From Trichopria drosophilae (Eukaryota > Arthropoda > Insecta > Hymenoptera > Diapriidae), in NCBI GenBank assembly GCA_030407085.1, contig CM059586.1:36009501-36073500 (forward strand): a DNA stretch of 64,000 nt, given 5' to 3'. Shown piece by piece: positions 12,133 through 23,593 of this stretch (position 1 is its first letter; the number at the start of each line of letters is the position of its first letter). Made by a program: the position numbers and the translations under genes. The notes under the pieces are model-generated. The model was not told the origin of the DNA. It saw nothing but the letters and a program-made list of their open reading frames with translations, and did not search any database.

Positions 12133-13153
12133 GGGTGAACTTCAAAAACCAGACAAATCAAAATACAGACATTCAAAAACCAGACATTTCAATAAACAGA
12201 CATTCAAGAAACATTCAAAAAACCCGCCACTTTAACATTTTGCTGCGTTCCTTACATCAAACAATTATCTCGGGGACCGCCTTTGTGGTCTCACTGGAAG
12301 GTCATTTCAAGGTAAAAAATGTTATATTTTCATTATTTCCATATTTTGAAATGTTTTTTTTTTTTTTTTATTAAATATCTGGTTTTTTGATATGCCTGTT
12401 TTGTGATTTGCCAGGTTTTTGAGGTGCACCCCATATACTGAAACTGTAATTAATGATTGATTTCAAAATGTCTTTCATAATCCAGTGGTCAAATTTATTT
12501 ATCCTTCAAGTGACCTACAAAATGAATCTCTTGGTCAAACATTTTTGACCATGAAATGACGCTCCAGTGAGACCTGAAAGACGGCGTACCCGAAATAATT
12601 ATGTAACAGGAGTACAGTTTCCTCGGCATTATGTGCATGTTTTAAGGACCAGAAATTAATTATTATGGTGGGGCGGCTACTTTATAGTCCAAGGACAATA
12701 ATGTACACATTATGTATCTATGCGCATACGCATAGGCATATAACCTTACTTTATCGTCCGTATACCATAAAGCATTCAAAACACGTTCCACGCACATAAC
12801 CTCGGAAACCATACTCCTGATACATAAAACATCGTATGTAGCGTGGAACTAAAACAATTCTGGTCCTCGCATGTGTTCCTGGTACTCATCTGCGCCTCGT
12901 ACCGAGAACACCATGCCCTGACCACAATTACAGTTATAGTTCCGTGTTACATAATATACTATTTTATGTCTTGAACGCACCAATCGGAGGTGTCGAATTG
13001 AGTGTGTGCTTGTTGAAATGTACTGTTTTTAATGTCTGTTTTTTGAAATGTCTGTTTTTTGAATGTCTGTAATCTGAAATGTGTGGTATTCTAATTTCCG
13101 TTTTTTTGAAGTGTCTGTTTTTCGATTGTCTGTCGGGATTTTGAGGTGCACCC
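12133..13153. mobile_element. GGGTGCACCTC MITE, rearranged copy with 8-bp target duplication
   Basis: The left end gggtgaacttcaaaaacc and right end ttgaggtgcaccc are inverted. The flanks are aatttcgg (12125-12132) and aatttcga (13154-13161), a 7/8 match. Both ends consist of degenerate repeats of about 16-18 bp such as ttcaaaaaccagacat. The interior (ttaatgattga, ccttcaagtgac, tcaaacatttttga) matches the copy at 16584. Within it, about 12231-12431 is an inverted piece of the same family (interior plus a right end), and another MITE sits at 12598-12955. Eight-bp duplications fit hAT- or P-type transposition; the superfamily is not proven. Confidence 0.75.
12598..12955. mobile_element. Nested MITE with ATTATGTAACA ends
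   Basis: The left end attatgtaacaggagtac resembles the complement of the right end (attatgtaacacggaacta). The block interrupts the host MITE exactly where the 16584 copy is continuous (between gacggagacc-like and atgtagtgaacac-like sequence). A clean target duplication was not found. Confidence 0.5.
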
Positions 13154-13161
13154 AATTTCGA

Positions 13162-13987
13162 GTGTAGCAGCCATCCACGATGCTTCAATGACCAAGACGA
13201 ATGGTTTGAAAGAAAAGCAAATGATAACAAATTTTAAAAATACCAGAAAATATTGGTATTAGAATAATATATTAGAGTATGGTATTAGAAACTGATTTTG
13301 ACATTCTGACAATTGCAATAGCGCACTATGTAACACAGAATATCTAACTTTTTATGCAATTAGCTAGGGTCTAGATATTTCCAGATTATTCTGGATTAAA
13401 TCTTGGACCTGTTCAGAAACTTAAGTTTAGGCTGAGGTGTGATTGGTGACACCAGAGTTCGATAGATTCCGTCTTTGAAAGATCATCCGACCCAAGCTAT
13501 TTTTCCAAGATTTGATTCTGGAAGTCGAGGTTCTCCTTTTATACAGGTTTTATCCAGCTTCTTGTCTACATCACCGTTGTCCAATTTAAGAATAATCTGT
13601 TTTCATTCATAATGACGTGTCCGAAAATCATTTCATTTTTCAATTATTTCGTATACGAGTTTTATTTATTGTGGATCAGAACGATCAGAACGAAATTATG
13701 ACAGTTTTAGGTTTCTGTCTTCATTCTGAAAAACAGCTTATACGCAATACTTATATACAATTTATTAGTGAAAAATAATGTTCGTCATTAAGGGACATAC
13801 TAGAAAATGGTATACCAAAGCCAATTATCTAAAACAAATATTTGTTGATACGAAACGGAGGTAAATTATCAAAAATTTCTATTAAAAATCTTGGAACTGT
13901 CTAGGTTCCCAAACCAGAATTACCTAGATAGTGCAATGTAGAATTTGGTAAGACGCAAGGTAATATTCACTTAGGACAATAACAATA
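13162..13987. other. No gene seen; unassigned DNA
   Basis: No repeat shared with the rest of the window and no meaningful frame. The segment 13370-13560 is somewhat less AT-rich and may be an old mobile element, but no ends could be identified. Confidence 0.4.
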
Positions 13988-14775
13988 CCCAAGTAGAAAT
14001 TTCCTTGATTCTTCCCCGATTATATAGTGGGCCACTTGGAAAATCAAGACAAGTCCAGGATTTCCAGTAGATAATTTCCACAATATGATAATAAAAACAA
14101 ACCACGGACTGAGTAGCGACTCCCTGGCAAGTGGCGTGCGCATGTGCAATGTGAGCCATATTACGGAGAATCCCGAAGAGAGATCGGGTCGCGACGCCCC
14201 GCCGATGTCGGCACTCTCGATACGACGTGAAACTCAAGAATAAGGTCGAACGAAAACAACAAGACGAGCCAAAGCAAAGAAAGTGCATGAAATAAGACCA
14301 CAATTTGAAAAATACCGGAAAGTATCTTTAGGACAAAACGACAGCGCTGGTGTTACCTGGAATTATCAGTGTGCTAGCGATCGCAAAAAATCGTATCCGA
14401 AATTTCTGAGTTCGATTCTCATGTAGGCAATTTTCTGCGTACAATGAATTGAACTTCGCATCAATAAAGTTGTATGCAATTATACATATTATTGTGATCT
14501 GTTCATCAAGAACGAAAAATTTATTATTATTATTATTCAGATGAAGTGAAGACCCGAATGCAAATGAGAATTCTGGGTATGGTTCCAGGGCAATTTCCTG
14601 GAAATAACGTGGAAAACTAGTTTGGACCAAAACTAGTTTTGAAACAGGGGATCAGTCTATGCCAGGCATCCTCAATCACGCATCGATCCAGACTAGATTT
14701 CCAGGACAGTTACTAGCTTTAGCCAGGGAAACTAACCAGGTCCAAGCTTGTTCCGAGGCCAAATTTCTACTTGGG
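13988..14775. mobile_element. CCCAAGTAGAAATTT MITE, TA-flanked
   Basis: The left end cccaagtagaaatttcc and right end ggccaaatttctacttggg are inverted and both are bordered by TA (13986-13987 and 14776-14777). The ends resemble those of the CCTGAGTAG elements at 47158 and 49022, so all three may use related transposases. A possible SINE insertion lies inside. Confidence 0.7.
14339..14540 (+). repeat. Possible second tRNA-like SINE with (ATT)n tail
   Basis: A segment with an A-box-like tggtgttacctgg and a B-box-like gagttcgattctc ends in tttattattattattattc. The box spacing is longer than in a tRNA and no second copy exists in the window, so the call is tentative. Confidence 0.3.
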
Positions 14776-14777
14776 TA

Positions 14778-15848
14778 ACCAATAACAAGTTACTTTCTGT
14801 TAGACATTAAATGAGAACCTCAGTTATTAACATTTTTAAGCATTTTGAGAATAAATGCTACATTTAAACTGCACAATAATTCATGACTCTAGATGAGAAA
14901 ATTATATTAAGTAACAGGAAACAATGTAGCACAGGTCGTGGAGAATGGTGTCATAAACACAACTTTTCGAGAAAGGAGCACCGTTAGGAAGAATGGAGGA
15001 AACGGAGGGAAGGAAGAAAAAGATGATGGTTCTTTTATCCTTGTTGTCACCTCAAACTTGCAAGCTACACAAGTCTACATCGGCATTCTCATAAATTGGT
15101 ATCACGTGGCCACCGTTGAAGCCGTCAGCTCTATGCGAAACGAGTTGAGCTCTTCGGCCTTGCCAGGCGCGAAATCGCCCTAAACCCTCGGGTCCTTTTA
15201 ATTTCCTGCTAGGAAGGTCCTTCTCCGCGCCAATGGTTTCACAGACCTAAACGATGACAAGAAGGCTATCGAGGATTACCTCTTGATAAATCGCAAGGAA
15301 GCTACTGGAAAATAAAGAGCCTTCTCAACAGATCCTTGCATTCGGGAGTTTCATGAGCTGGTAAGATTTTGTTCAGAAGAACCCAATGTTTTCGATTCTG
15401 CATAAAGAAAGTAACAAAATGATTAACAAAAATTCTTCTTAAGAGTTAACGCTTCCCTTTAATGATGAACGCTTGTGTTAAGATCATGTTTTCGAAGATG
15501 GTCAAGGGAGCCAAACGTGGTTGGTCAAAATGGAAGATCCCGATTATGTACGACATTAGGACCCCTCGAAGCGTGTCTGGCCAGCTGGGTTGCGCTGTTT
15601 TGCCGTTCGCGAAATAAAAAGGGCGATTATCGCGAGGCCCGAAAGGAGAAGATGGAAGATGCCTCGTGCCACAAAAAGTGTATCGCGTGCGGCAACCTCC
15701 CGTCACTTGCGAAAAGAATTAAAAAGAATAGGGACCGCTCGAGAGGCAGGTGCCATCCCCGGGGCTACCTGCGCTCAGCTTCTTTCTTCCGACAGTCGAG
15801 AAGAGATCTCGATTTACGCGAGTCTATAGCTGGACCGGTACAGGATCA
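14778..15848. other. GC-richer island upstream of the putative signal-peptide exon
   Basis: From about 15080 the composition becomes clearly GC-richer. An 81-codon frame (14938-15183) and a 164-codon frame (15475-15969) are open here, but the latter is rich in Arg, Ser and Cys and looks like chance openness of GC-rich DNA. If the 15849 exon is real, this would hold its promoter and 5' leader. No clear TATA box or initiator was found. Confidence 0.35.
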
Positions 15849-15995
15849 ATGTCCTCCTCACTCCCCTCCATATTGCTGCCGCTTCTGCTGCTCTCTTATT
15901 TCGCGGCAGCTGCGAGGCGAAGAATGCCTCCGGGCACTCGCAGGCACAGCATCCGAGTCTTCACAATAATTTTGAAATTTGAAGCTCTCCCGTAG
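15849..15995 (+). CDS. Possible first coding exon encoding a signal peptide
   Basis: The first ATG of this frame lies in a favourable insect context (gatcaATGTC). It opens with MSSSLPSILLPLLLLSYF followed by AAAARRR. That is a short polar start, a long hydrophobic core and a small-residue cleavage region, the form of a secretory signal peptide. The frame continues about 27 residues to a TAG at 15993-15995. If it is a 5' exon, splicing should leave it before the stop, but no strong donor is visible; cccGTAGAC and ccGTAATC nearby are weak. The exon would belong to a secreted or membrane protein transcribed rightward. Alternatives are a chance hydrophobic frame in a GC-rich island or a short peptide. 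The product is not recognised. Confidence 0.3.
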   Translation: MSSSLPSILLPLLLLSYFAAAARRRMPPGTRRHSIRVFTIILKFEALP

Positions 15996-16575
15996 ACCGT
16001 AATCTCATTTTCTATTCGATGCTCGCAACCTTCCTGCGTGTCCGGAGAAAAGCGCCCGGTGCCATACGTACAACTCTCCTGTCCTTCTAGAGCTGTCATG
16101 GATATCAATGCTTCTCTTTTTTTCGATTTAATCCTTCAACAGAGTTGTAGACGAAAATGCCTTTTTCTACATTGTCAATGGAGAAGTTGAAATTTAAAAA
16201 GCTATTTTTATTTCTTCGGAGGTAAAAGGGACAGAACAAGTTCCACATCCAACATCGTGAAGCAATTGAATGTTGTTCTCTTATATATTCAATCATATGT
16301 AAAGTAAAAAATGTTAAAAGTCATTACATCCCGATGTGTATTATATTGATGTTTATTAAAATCAACGTATTCAAATTATTTGACTCTGAAAATTTTCTGT
16401 TATTTAATAACGCGTATTTTCATCTTGTTTTTAATAACTATACATCATACCTGTTTACAGCTAATGAAAGAATTTAATATAAACATCCTTATTCTTTATA
16501 ATTGCTATAAATACTCTTACCAGTGAAATCAAGTTACTATAATTTTGTTGTCCGGTCACTATCCCATCTTCATTA
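15996..16575. other. No gene seen
   Basis: GC-richer to about 16110, then AT-rich. No repeat or supported exon was recognised. Confidence 0.4.
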
Positions 16576-16583
16576 ATTTAAGA

Positions 16584-17016
16584 GGGTGCACCTCAAAAGC
16601 CCGATAAATCACAAAACAGACACTTCAAAAACCTGACATTAAAAAACTAGACATTTCAAAATACAGACATTCAAAAACCAAACATTTCAAAAATTACATA
16701 TTCTAACAATATAATTAATGATTGAGTTCTAAATGTGGTTAATGAACATAATCCGGGGTCAAACTGATTTGACCTTCAAGTGACTTATTAAATTAATCCC
16801 TCAGTCAAACATTTTTGATCTTAAAATGGCCTTGCAGTTAGAACTCAAGGACGGAGACCTGAGGTCATTTTTTTATGTAGTGAACACACCAATCGGTAGT
16901 GTCTGTATTTTGAAATGTCGGGTTTTTTAGTGTCTTTATTTTGAATTGTCTGGTTTTTGAATGTCGGGTTTTTGAAGTGTCTGTTTTGTGATTTGTCGGG
17001 GTTTTAAGGTGCACCC
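16584..17016. mobile_element. GGGTGCACCTC MITE, intact 433-bp copy
   Basis: It is flanked by perfect 8-bp duplications atttaaga (16576-16583 and 17017-17024). The ends gggtgcacctcaaaa and ttttaaggtgcaccc are inverted. Each arm of about 115-130 bp is built from degenerate tandem words such as cattcaaaaaccaaacat. The interior has no coding sequence. It is the reference for interpreting the rearranged copy at 12133. Eight-bp duplication points to a hAT- or P-like transposase. Confidence 0.85.
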
Positions 17017-17024
17017 ATTTAAGA

Positions 17025-17678
17025 GGAAAGATTAATTTAAAATGAAAAAAGTCTTGAATTTGACAGATACATATTTTAAGAATATATTGCGAAAATTTGA
17101 AGCAATTATATTATAATTGTTATAATTATATTATAATTATATGCGTATTTGTAAATACTGTATCATTCCATTGTTTATTTCGAAACTCGTTTTCTTACCA
17201 GACTGACGGCATTCCTCGAACACATTTTAACCGAATGGGACAATCTTCCTTCTATTAGATGATAACCAGCTAGTTAAACTTTAAGTACATATTTATTTTT
17301 TGTTAATTTTAGACCGCCCATTCTGTAATAAAGCTGTCATTCATAATCTACACTGAGAAAAAAGGTTATTTATCAGTAAACGAAATCTTATAACCTAACC
17401 AAAACAGTTTAGCAAAAATAGCAACGGAAGTATACTCTTTAATAATTAGCATACTGATTTTGTTAACATAGTCTTCTAACTCGTATAAGTAGTATTAAAT
17501 ACCGCGAAGAAAAATTCGACTAATAAGCTACGAACAAAAAATTGTATGCTTCCAATGTGCTCTACATTTAAAAAATCGAAATTTCTAACCGTATACCATA
17601 TTTAATTTCCGTCATAAAATTATCATCAAGTTTTTTGAGCAGTTTCTCAAGATGAGTAATCACTCAAAAGTAGTTTTT
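17025..17678. other. No gene seen; includes one solitary CACTGAG end at 17351
   Basis: The sequence TA-cactgagaaaaaaggttat at 17349-17370 has the start of a CACTGAG MITE, but no matching right end follows before the next element. The rest is AT-rich without a gene. Confidence 0.4.
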
Positions 17679-19430
17679 ATCATTACGTCCCGAATGGACA
17701 TTTTTTCACTACAATTTTCAATGGTTGTATTTTGTGTAATAAAAGGTTCCAATAAATTTGGCATAAGGCATATCTGACGTAAAATCATCTGAGCTTTTAG
17801 AATCTGCTATTAGATTTGTCAAAAAATGCAACAGTGAAAAACTATATGCGATTAAAAAAAAAACATGCATTTGTCAAATGAATTTTTTTTGTGTCTATTG
17901 TGTCTATGCCCATTTTGAAAATAAAGGTGAAAGCATCCAAAATGGCGGGAAAACGATAGACTTTAGGAAAAAATGTTACAGAAAAGAAAGTTCTTACAAT
18001 TGATCAATGAATATGTGGAATTTTTTTCAGAATTTTTTAATCACTTTTTTGATTTTTCAAAATCTTAAATTTTTGAAAAATTAAGAAAATGTTCACAAAG
18101 TTCAGTAAAAATTTCATCTTATTCTTTGACTAATTCCAAGAACTTTTTGTTCCGTAACATTTTTCCTAGAATCTGCTATTTTCAAATAAAAAATTCCTGA
18201 AGTTTTCATTGATTATACCGTTGTTTCCATCTTACAAAATATGTAAGACTTGCTATGCTTCTTTTTGAAATTTTTGCTTTATGTCGACTCATAACACAGA
18301 ATACATCTTGATTTATATCTACAACTTGAAAATAAAAACGAATGAAAAACAAGTAAATATTTTTTTTAACTAAAATACAAAAAAAAAATGAAAAACAGAG
18401 ATAAAAACACAAAAATTAATAAAATGCAAAAAAAAAAACACAAAAAACAATAAAGCACAAAAAACCAAGTTTCTTCATATACATTTATGCGATAAGAACC
18501 CCTCCATGCGATAAGAACCCGGAAATGGAAAAGATTTTGACGGCTAAGGAATGTACAATCATACATAAATTAGCATAAAAACAGTTAATGATAAGATATA
18601 TTAGATATTATTATTTGTTACAAATTTTCTAATATGTATGTAATGCAATGTACTAAACAAAAAACTCTACAAATAAAAAATTAGTACTAAAAACATCACA
18701 TTTTCTCCTGAGTGAATTTCATTTTGAGCAAATTATTCTACAAATGTTGAACTAGAAAAGAAAACCTCGGAATAATCATCGAAAATTTCAGGAATTTTTT
18801 AGTTATACAGCAGTTTATAGCAGATTCTCGGAAAAAATGTTGCTGAACAAAAAGCTCTTAGAATTAGCCAAAGAATAAGATGAAATTTTTACAGAACATT
18901 TCTTATTTATTTTTCACAATTTCAAGATTTTGAAAAATGAAATAAGTGTTCTAAAAATTCTGAAAAAAATTCAGCGTATTCATTGATCAATTGTAAGAAC
19001 TTTTTGTTATGTAACATTTTTCCCTACAATCTGCTATTTTCAATGATTTTTTTTCAACATTTCGATAATTTTTTTTGTGTTTGAGTCGCCATTTTGGATG
19101 CATGCACCTTTATTTTCAAAATGGGCACAGGCACATTTTAAAGTTTAAGGCTGGAAGCCACGATTTCTTTACCTTTTAGAGAAATTCTGAAATGATTTCA
19201 ATGTAAAGAGACTAAATAAAAAAAAAGTTAATTTGAAAAATGCATGTTTTTTTTTAAATCGCATATTGTTTTTCACTGTTACATTTTTTGAAAAATCTAA
19301 TAGCTGATTCTGAAAGCTCACTTAATTTTACGTTAGATATGCCTTATGCCAAATTTTTTATAACCGTATTTACACAAAATACAACCGTTGAAAATTGTAG
19401 TGAGAAAATGTCCATTCGGGACTTAATGGG
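17679..19430. mobile_element. Foldback element D, piggyBac-like TTAA end
   Basis: Arms of about 540 and 660 bp (17679-18220 and 18770-19430) are inverted copies. Shared words include gtcccgaatggac, aaggcatatctgacgtaaaa and its complement, catgcatttgtcaaa, and aaaaagctctt or aagaactttttgtt. The right terminus is ccattcgggacttaatggg followed by TTAA (19431-19434); the left terminus has lost the TTAACC part. The ~550-bp centre is low-complexity A-rich sequence. The TTAA site and CCC start suggest piggyBac-type mobilisation. No coding sequence was recognised. Confidence 0.7.
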
Positions 19431-19434
19431 TTAA

Positions 19435-20559
19435 AATAAATGCTATTATTATTGTCAATTTTTTTCAGATGTTTAAATAAATATTCAATGGTAAATAATT
19501 ACCATAATCAACATTTTCAAATTATTATATCTCGATTTTCAGTAGACGAACACCCTGGTAGAGAAGTTTGGAAATGAAATTATTCGCTTAAATGTAGTTA
19601 TTAAAGATAATAGCATGTTTTTGAAAACATTTTTTTGTTAAGCAATTGCTGCTTTATTTGAATTTATTTATTTAATTTTAGAAACATTAACTTAATAAAC
19701 TTGTTCTGGGTTAATTTTATTTATGTAGAATTAAATATCTGTTTATGCAATTTGGTGTACTCGATTAAGGCATCTTAGGAAAAAAAACAATTTTATTAAA
19801 AAACCGGACTTATACTATCTCATTAGTGTTGGCAACAATGTATAGGTTATATATTTCAATCGAAGTATACAATGGTTTTTTAAATGGTATTCTAGATGAA
19901 AACGGAGTTCATTAAAGTTAAAATTTATAATTAAAACTAACAAAACTTACTTTATCCACGTCTATAGCCAATTTGATTTCATTTTATATTAAATTATGCA
20001 CAAACACGAGGAATGTTAACGAAGACAATACATAAACCAAAAGGCAATAATGGTCAATACTTGACGGTAATTGACTGTTCTTTGTACTCTTGTTTAACCA
20101 GTATAATAGGCAATAAGCTTCCAAGTGCTGAGACATTAATGTGGCTCCCCCATGTTCATCGTAGTCGTCAATATCATGAGATGAATGTGCAGAATTATAA
20201 AATATGTAGATATTAATAACGAACAAAACTATACGAGTACACTAACAAAAATTTAGGTCCTAATAATTTCTTCTTGCTAAATTCATCAAAATATTCCATA
20301 GGTTAAAAAAAAATACATTTTAGTCGAAAGTAATGCTTGAAAACTTACCTCAAGTAATGCTTGAAAACTTACCCATGCTGCTTGGGTCGTTAATAAAATA
20401 CAATCGTAGAAAAGATAAATCCATTAGTTTTTATAGACGATTGTATGATTGTTGATATTCAATAGTACATTCGAACTTGTCAAAAACACACATTTTCCAT
20501 TGTGAACAAAAAAATTAACTTTACTATTTGAGAAGTGAAGATTATGTTTTGATTCGAAG
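19435..20559. other. No gene seen; AT-rich DNA
   Basis: No supported frame and no repeat recognised, apart from a short direct duplication (aagtaatgcttgaaaactta) at about 20330-20372. Confidence 0.4.
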
Positions 20560-20561
20560 TA

Positions 20562-21205
20562 CACTGAGAAAAAACACCCACACCGAAAAAAATCATGAGT
20601 AGAATTTCCAAACTTAATTAAGTAAAATTTACCAAGTCATATTTAAAAGCAAAATTTATTGAAGAATATAAATAAATAGTATTCTAGCCTTTAAGTAATA
20701 ACTTTATAAATGATGTTTAATAATCACAGATTAACGAAAAACTAAGCTACATCTTCTATAACAGCACTCGCAAGAAAATTGACACTAATTATATTAAATA
20801 TAAAAATCATCTGAATTTGTTTAAGTGGATTAGATTTTAAAGCATCATTGGTGTTAATCAAGCATTTCAAAAATAATTGTCAGATAAACTGCAGAAAATT
20901 AGGACTGTTCTTTTCATTATTTTTATTAACAATGGTTTCTCAACTTTTTTGATAAATTTTGCCTTAGTTCTAAGTAGAATCTACTAATTACAAATTCTGT
21001 GCATAGTTAAATGTACTATATCGCATAGCTGGGAAAATATGGCTAAAACAACTATGAAAAATAGTTAAATTGACCACTTTCGTAGTCGATTTTACTATAA
21101 TTTTGTTGAACCAACTACCTCCTCATAGTTGTTTTAACTAATATCATGAACATTCCTCATTTTGCACTATGTTCATAGTCATTTTAACTACTTTTTTTCT
21201 GAGTA
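20562..21205. mobile_element. CACTGAG-family MITE, 644 bp
   Basis: The left end TA-cactgagaaaaaacaccc and right end ctactttttttctgagta-TA are near-inverted; the right end differs as TACTCAG. The right half repeats the word catagttgttttaacta and its variant catagtcattttaactac. No coding content. TA flanks fit Tc1/mariner-type insertion. Confidence 0.65.
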
Positions 21206-21451
21206 TACATAACCAAATTGCTCTAATATTTCTTCACACTGTCCTAAAAAAAACACAAGATGTTCAAACATGAACAAAATTTTTCTTTTTTTAAAATCGC
21301 ATAGTCCCATCGAAACCGAAACAAGATTGAATTAACAATGTCTTGTAATTTAACAATAACAATTATCGGAAGAAACCACAATAGAAAATATCTCGAATGT
21401 AGCAATATATTTACGTTAATTTAAATTGATATAGAAATGAATAATATTCCC

Positions 21452-21640
21452 TAAATCCCTCGCAGTGAAAACTGAGCCACTTTTTTATTAATACTGACAA
21501 TTTCACTGTATGATGAGTGATATTTCATTCTATCCGGAAAGGAAAAAATTGACTCTAAGAAGTGAGAAATATCACTATCAATAGTGTGAAAATTTCACTA
21601 TTTGTGAACGAGTGGCTCAATTTTCACTCCAAGGAATTTA
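21452..21640. mobile_element. 189-bp MITE with AGTGAAAAYTGAGCCACT ends
   Basis: The left end taaatccctcgcagtgaaaa matches the complement of the right end (taaattccttggagtgaaaa), and both continue into YTGAGCCACT. The element begins and ends with TA, implying TA target choice. The interior holds repeated tttcact and agtgaaa words. Confidence 0.7.
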
Positions 21641-21645
21641 CAGAG

Positions 21646-22507
21646 TAGGGGGGAGTGGTGTAAGTTAGCACGGTTTTTTTTCATTTTGCTACCGAATTTT
21701 TTCAGTAATGAATTTAAAAGCGTACTATGCGGCATTCAAAAGATCATAAATTCCGGCCACTTTTTAATCCACTTTTTCTATCGTGTCTCAGAAATAAGTT
21801 ACAGTTGATATACCAAAAAGTGAAAAAGTCACTTTTTTCAAAAGGTGGTGTAAATTGGCACATTAAATTTATATAAATTTTGTTATTTTAATTGCGCCAC
21901 GTGAATGTTAATATTTCACGTAAAAAGGGTGTTATCGCCCGTAAACATGTAGTAAATAAAGAATTAAATAATACAATATGTATATATATTAATTAAGGAA
22001 AGTGTGTGTTTTACTTTATTTTTAAACCCGTTTCTATTGGTATTTGTTATGTTACGAAAAAATATCGGGTAAATAATTTATTACATAAAATATAATAAAT
22101 ATACATGTGGTGTAAGTTGGCATGTATTATTTATGTTAATTATATATATAATATTATATTTTATCTAATAAATTATTTATCCAATATTTTTTCGCAACAT
22201 AACAAATACCAATAAAAACGGTTTTAAAAATAAAGTAAAACACACACTTTCCTTAATTAAAATTTGAATGCAAAATATTCTTTCACGTGCATTCGACGAC
22301 ACAAATTGACACTTTCGAACTATCGAATATTGTTTGTATGTCGTATTGCCTCGAAGGAAACAAGTAACAACGACTATATATCATCAAAAGTTGACGTGTA
22401 TTAAAGTTAGTTTATAGTATAGAAACGGTAAGTCTGGCAACACTGTAACGCTTAAAAATTAGACTATGCCAACTTACACCGCTGTCAACTTAAACCACTC
22501 TCCCCTA
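21646..22507. mobile_element. TAGGGG MITE with iterated GTGTAAGTTGGCA words
   Basis: The left end taggggggagtggtgtaagt and right end actctccccta are inverted. The word gtgtaagttggca or a variant recurs at about 21658, 21846, 22111 and, inverted, near 22468. A second inverted pair (aaggaaagtgtgtgttttac and complement) lies inside at about 21997 and 22230, making most of the element self-complementary. It starts five bases after the 189-bp MITE. Confidence 0.7.
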
Positions 22508-22937
22508 CTGATTCAAGGTTATCGATAGATTAAAAATAATAGTCGATGAAACTTTTATCCATTAATGAGCTATAAGCTTGGAAATTGTAGTATTTTAAAG
22601 TTTGAAACATACGAAGGTACCTTCAAAAAATATATATGAAACACACAAGGAGAAATTTTTCTTTATCGATGCCTGATAAAATGAATGTATTTTAGTCGAA
22701 GTTATCGAATGAATTTTGTTAAATTGCTGCTAAATTTATAGAATCATAAGATTTCCAATGTAGTTACTTGTTTCCTGACAGTACACGTACGATATGCTTG
22801 ATAAATAAAAACGACTGTTACTATCGAACTGATTCTTTATATCAAGAACTTTTTACAATATTCTTTTATAAAACTGTATTTCTATTACTTCCTTCCGAAC
22901 ATTTTTATCGAAATTGACTTCTCTTGTAATTTTACAG
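22508..22937. other. No gene seen; possible intron end before the 22938 exon
   Basis: AT-rich sequence with no frame. Its last bases form a pyrimidine-rich tract (cttctcttgtaattttacag) typical of a 3' splice site. Confidence 0.35.
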
Positions 22938-23259
22938 AGCTGCAATATTACGTATTACACCGGTATTTCGAAAAAGAATAAAAAAGCTCGAGGAAACCTG
23001 GCGAAACTTGCCACATTTTTGCGAAGATGAAATAAAGATCTTCGAAAAGTGCGCTTCGTCTCCCACGTTAAGTGCAATACGAAGCGAAGTCGTTGACAGG
23101 AAGTTGGGCAAGAAATTCCTTCCGATTATAGGAAACTCCGGGGCTTTCCCGTCGACGATGTTATTGCGACGCTTCGACGCCGTTGCGTCGGGCAAACACG
23201 TTAAGAGATCCATACCCGATGCTATGAAATTCTATGGTCGACAAATCAGCAATAAGTGA
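22938..23259 (+). CDS. Possible terminal coding exon, product unknown
   Basis: A frame of 106 codons runs from just after an acceptor-like cttctcttgtaattttacag to a TGA at 23257. In this frame a TAA lies at 22927-22929, inside the putative intron, so the open frame starts almost exactly at the acceptor. Codons are GC-richer than the neighbourhood and composition is balanced (segments EETWRNLPHFCEDEIKIFEK, KKFLPIIGNSGAF and IPDAMKFYGRQ). No transmembrane segment or known domain is evident and I do not recognise the family. Against it, a 93-codon frame is open on the opposite strand, upstream exons are not visible and no AATAAA follows. The exon might be the 3' end of a rightward gene whose other exons lie far upstream or outside. 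Confidence 0.4.
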
Positions 23260-23593
23260 TTTATCCTTGAATTCACCGGCACGCATACCGTATAAGGGAT
23301 TCTTAAGCGAAGCGTACAAACGACAATCGGTGCTGTATTTATCCTCTCGCGACAACTCCAAGTTGTAATTTTCCCTTGCCCAACTATTATGTCGTTTAAT
23401 CTGAAAATTTATTTCGAAGAACTGTCAAAATTATTACGCCATTACCCAGAGAACTTGTCCAAAGATTGTGAAATTTGTTAAAATTGACTTTTGCGGACTA
23501 GACCGTTCAGGGTAATTACGTTGGGCCTAGGTATGGGGTACAAAATTAGAAACGCGTCGAATGATCAACAACCAAAAAATGATCACTGCGGAT
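23260..23593. other. Possible 3' UTR, otherwise nothing seen
   Basis: GC-richer for about 100 bases after the putative stop and then AT-rich. No polyadenylation signal was seen. Confidence 0.3.

Noticed and set aside
15475..15969. 164-codon plus frame, among the longest in the window
   Set aside because: It is rich in Arg, Ser and Cys, has no motif, and overlaps other open frames in GC-rich DNA; it looks like chance openness.
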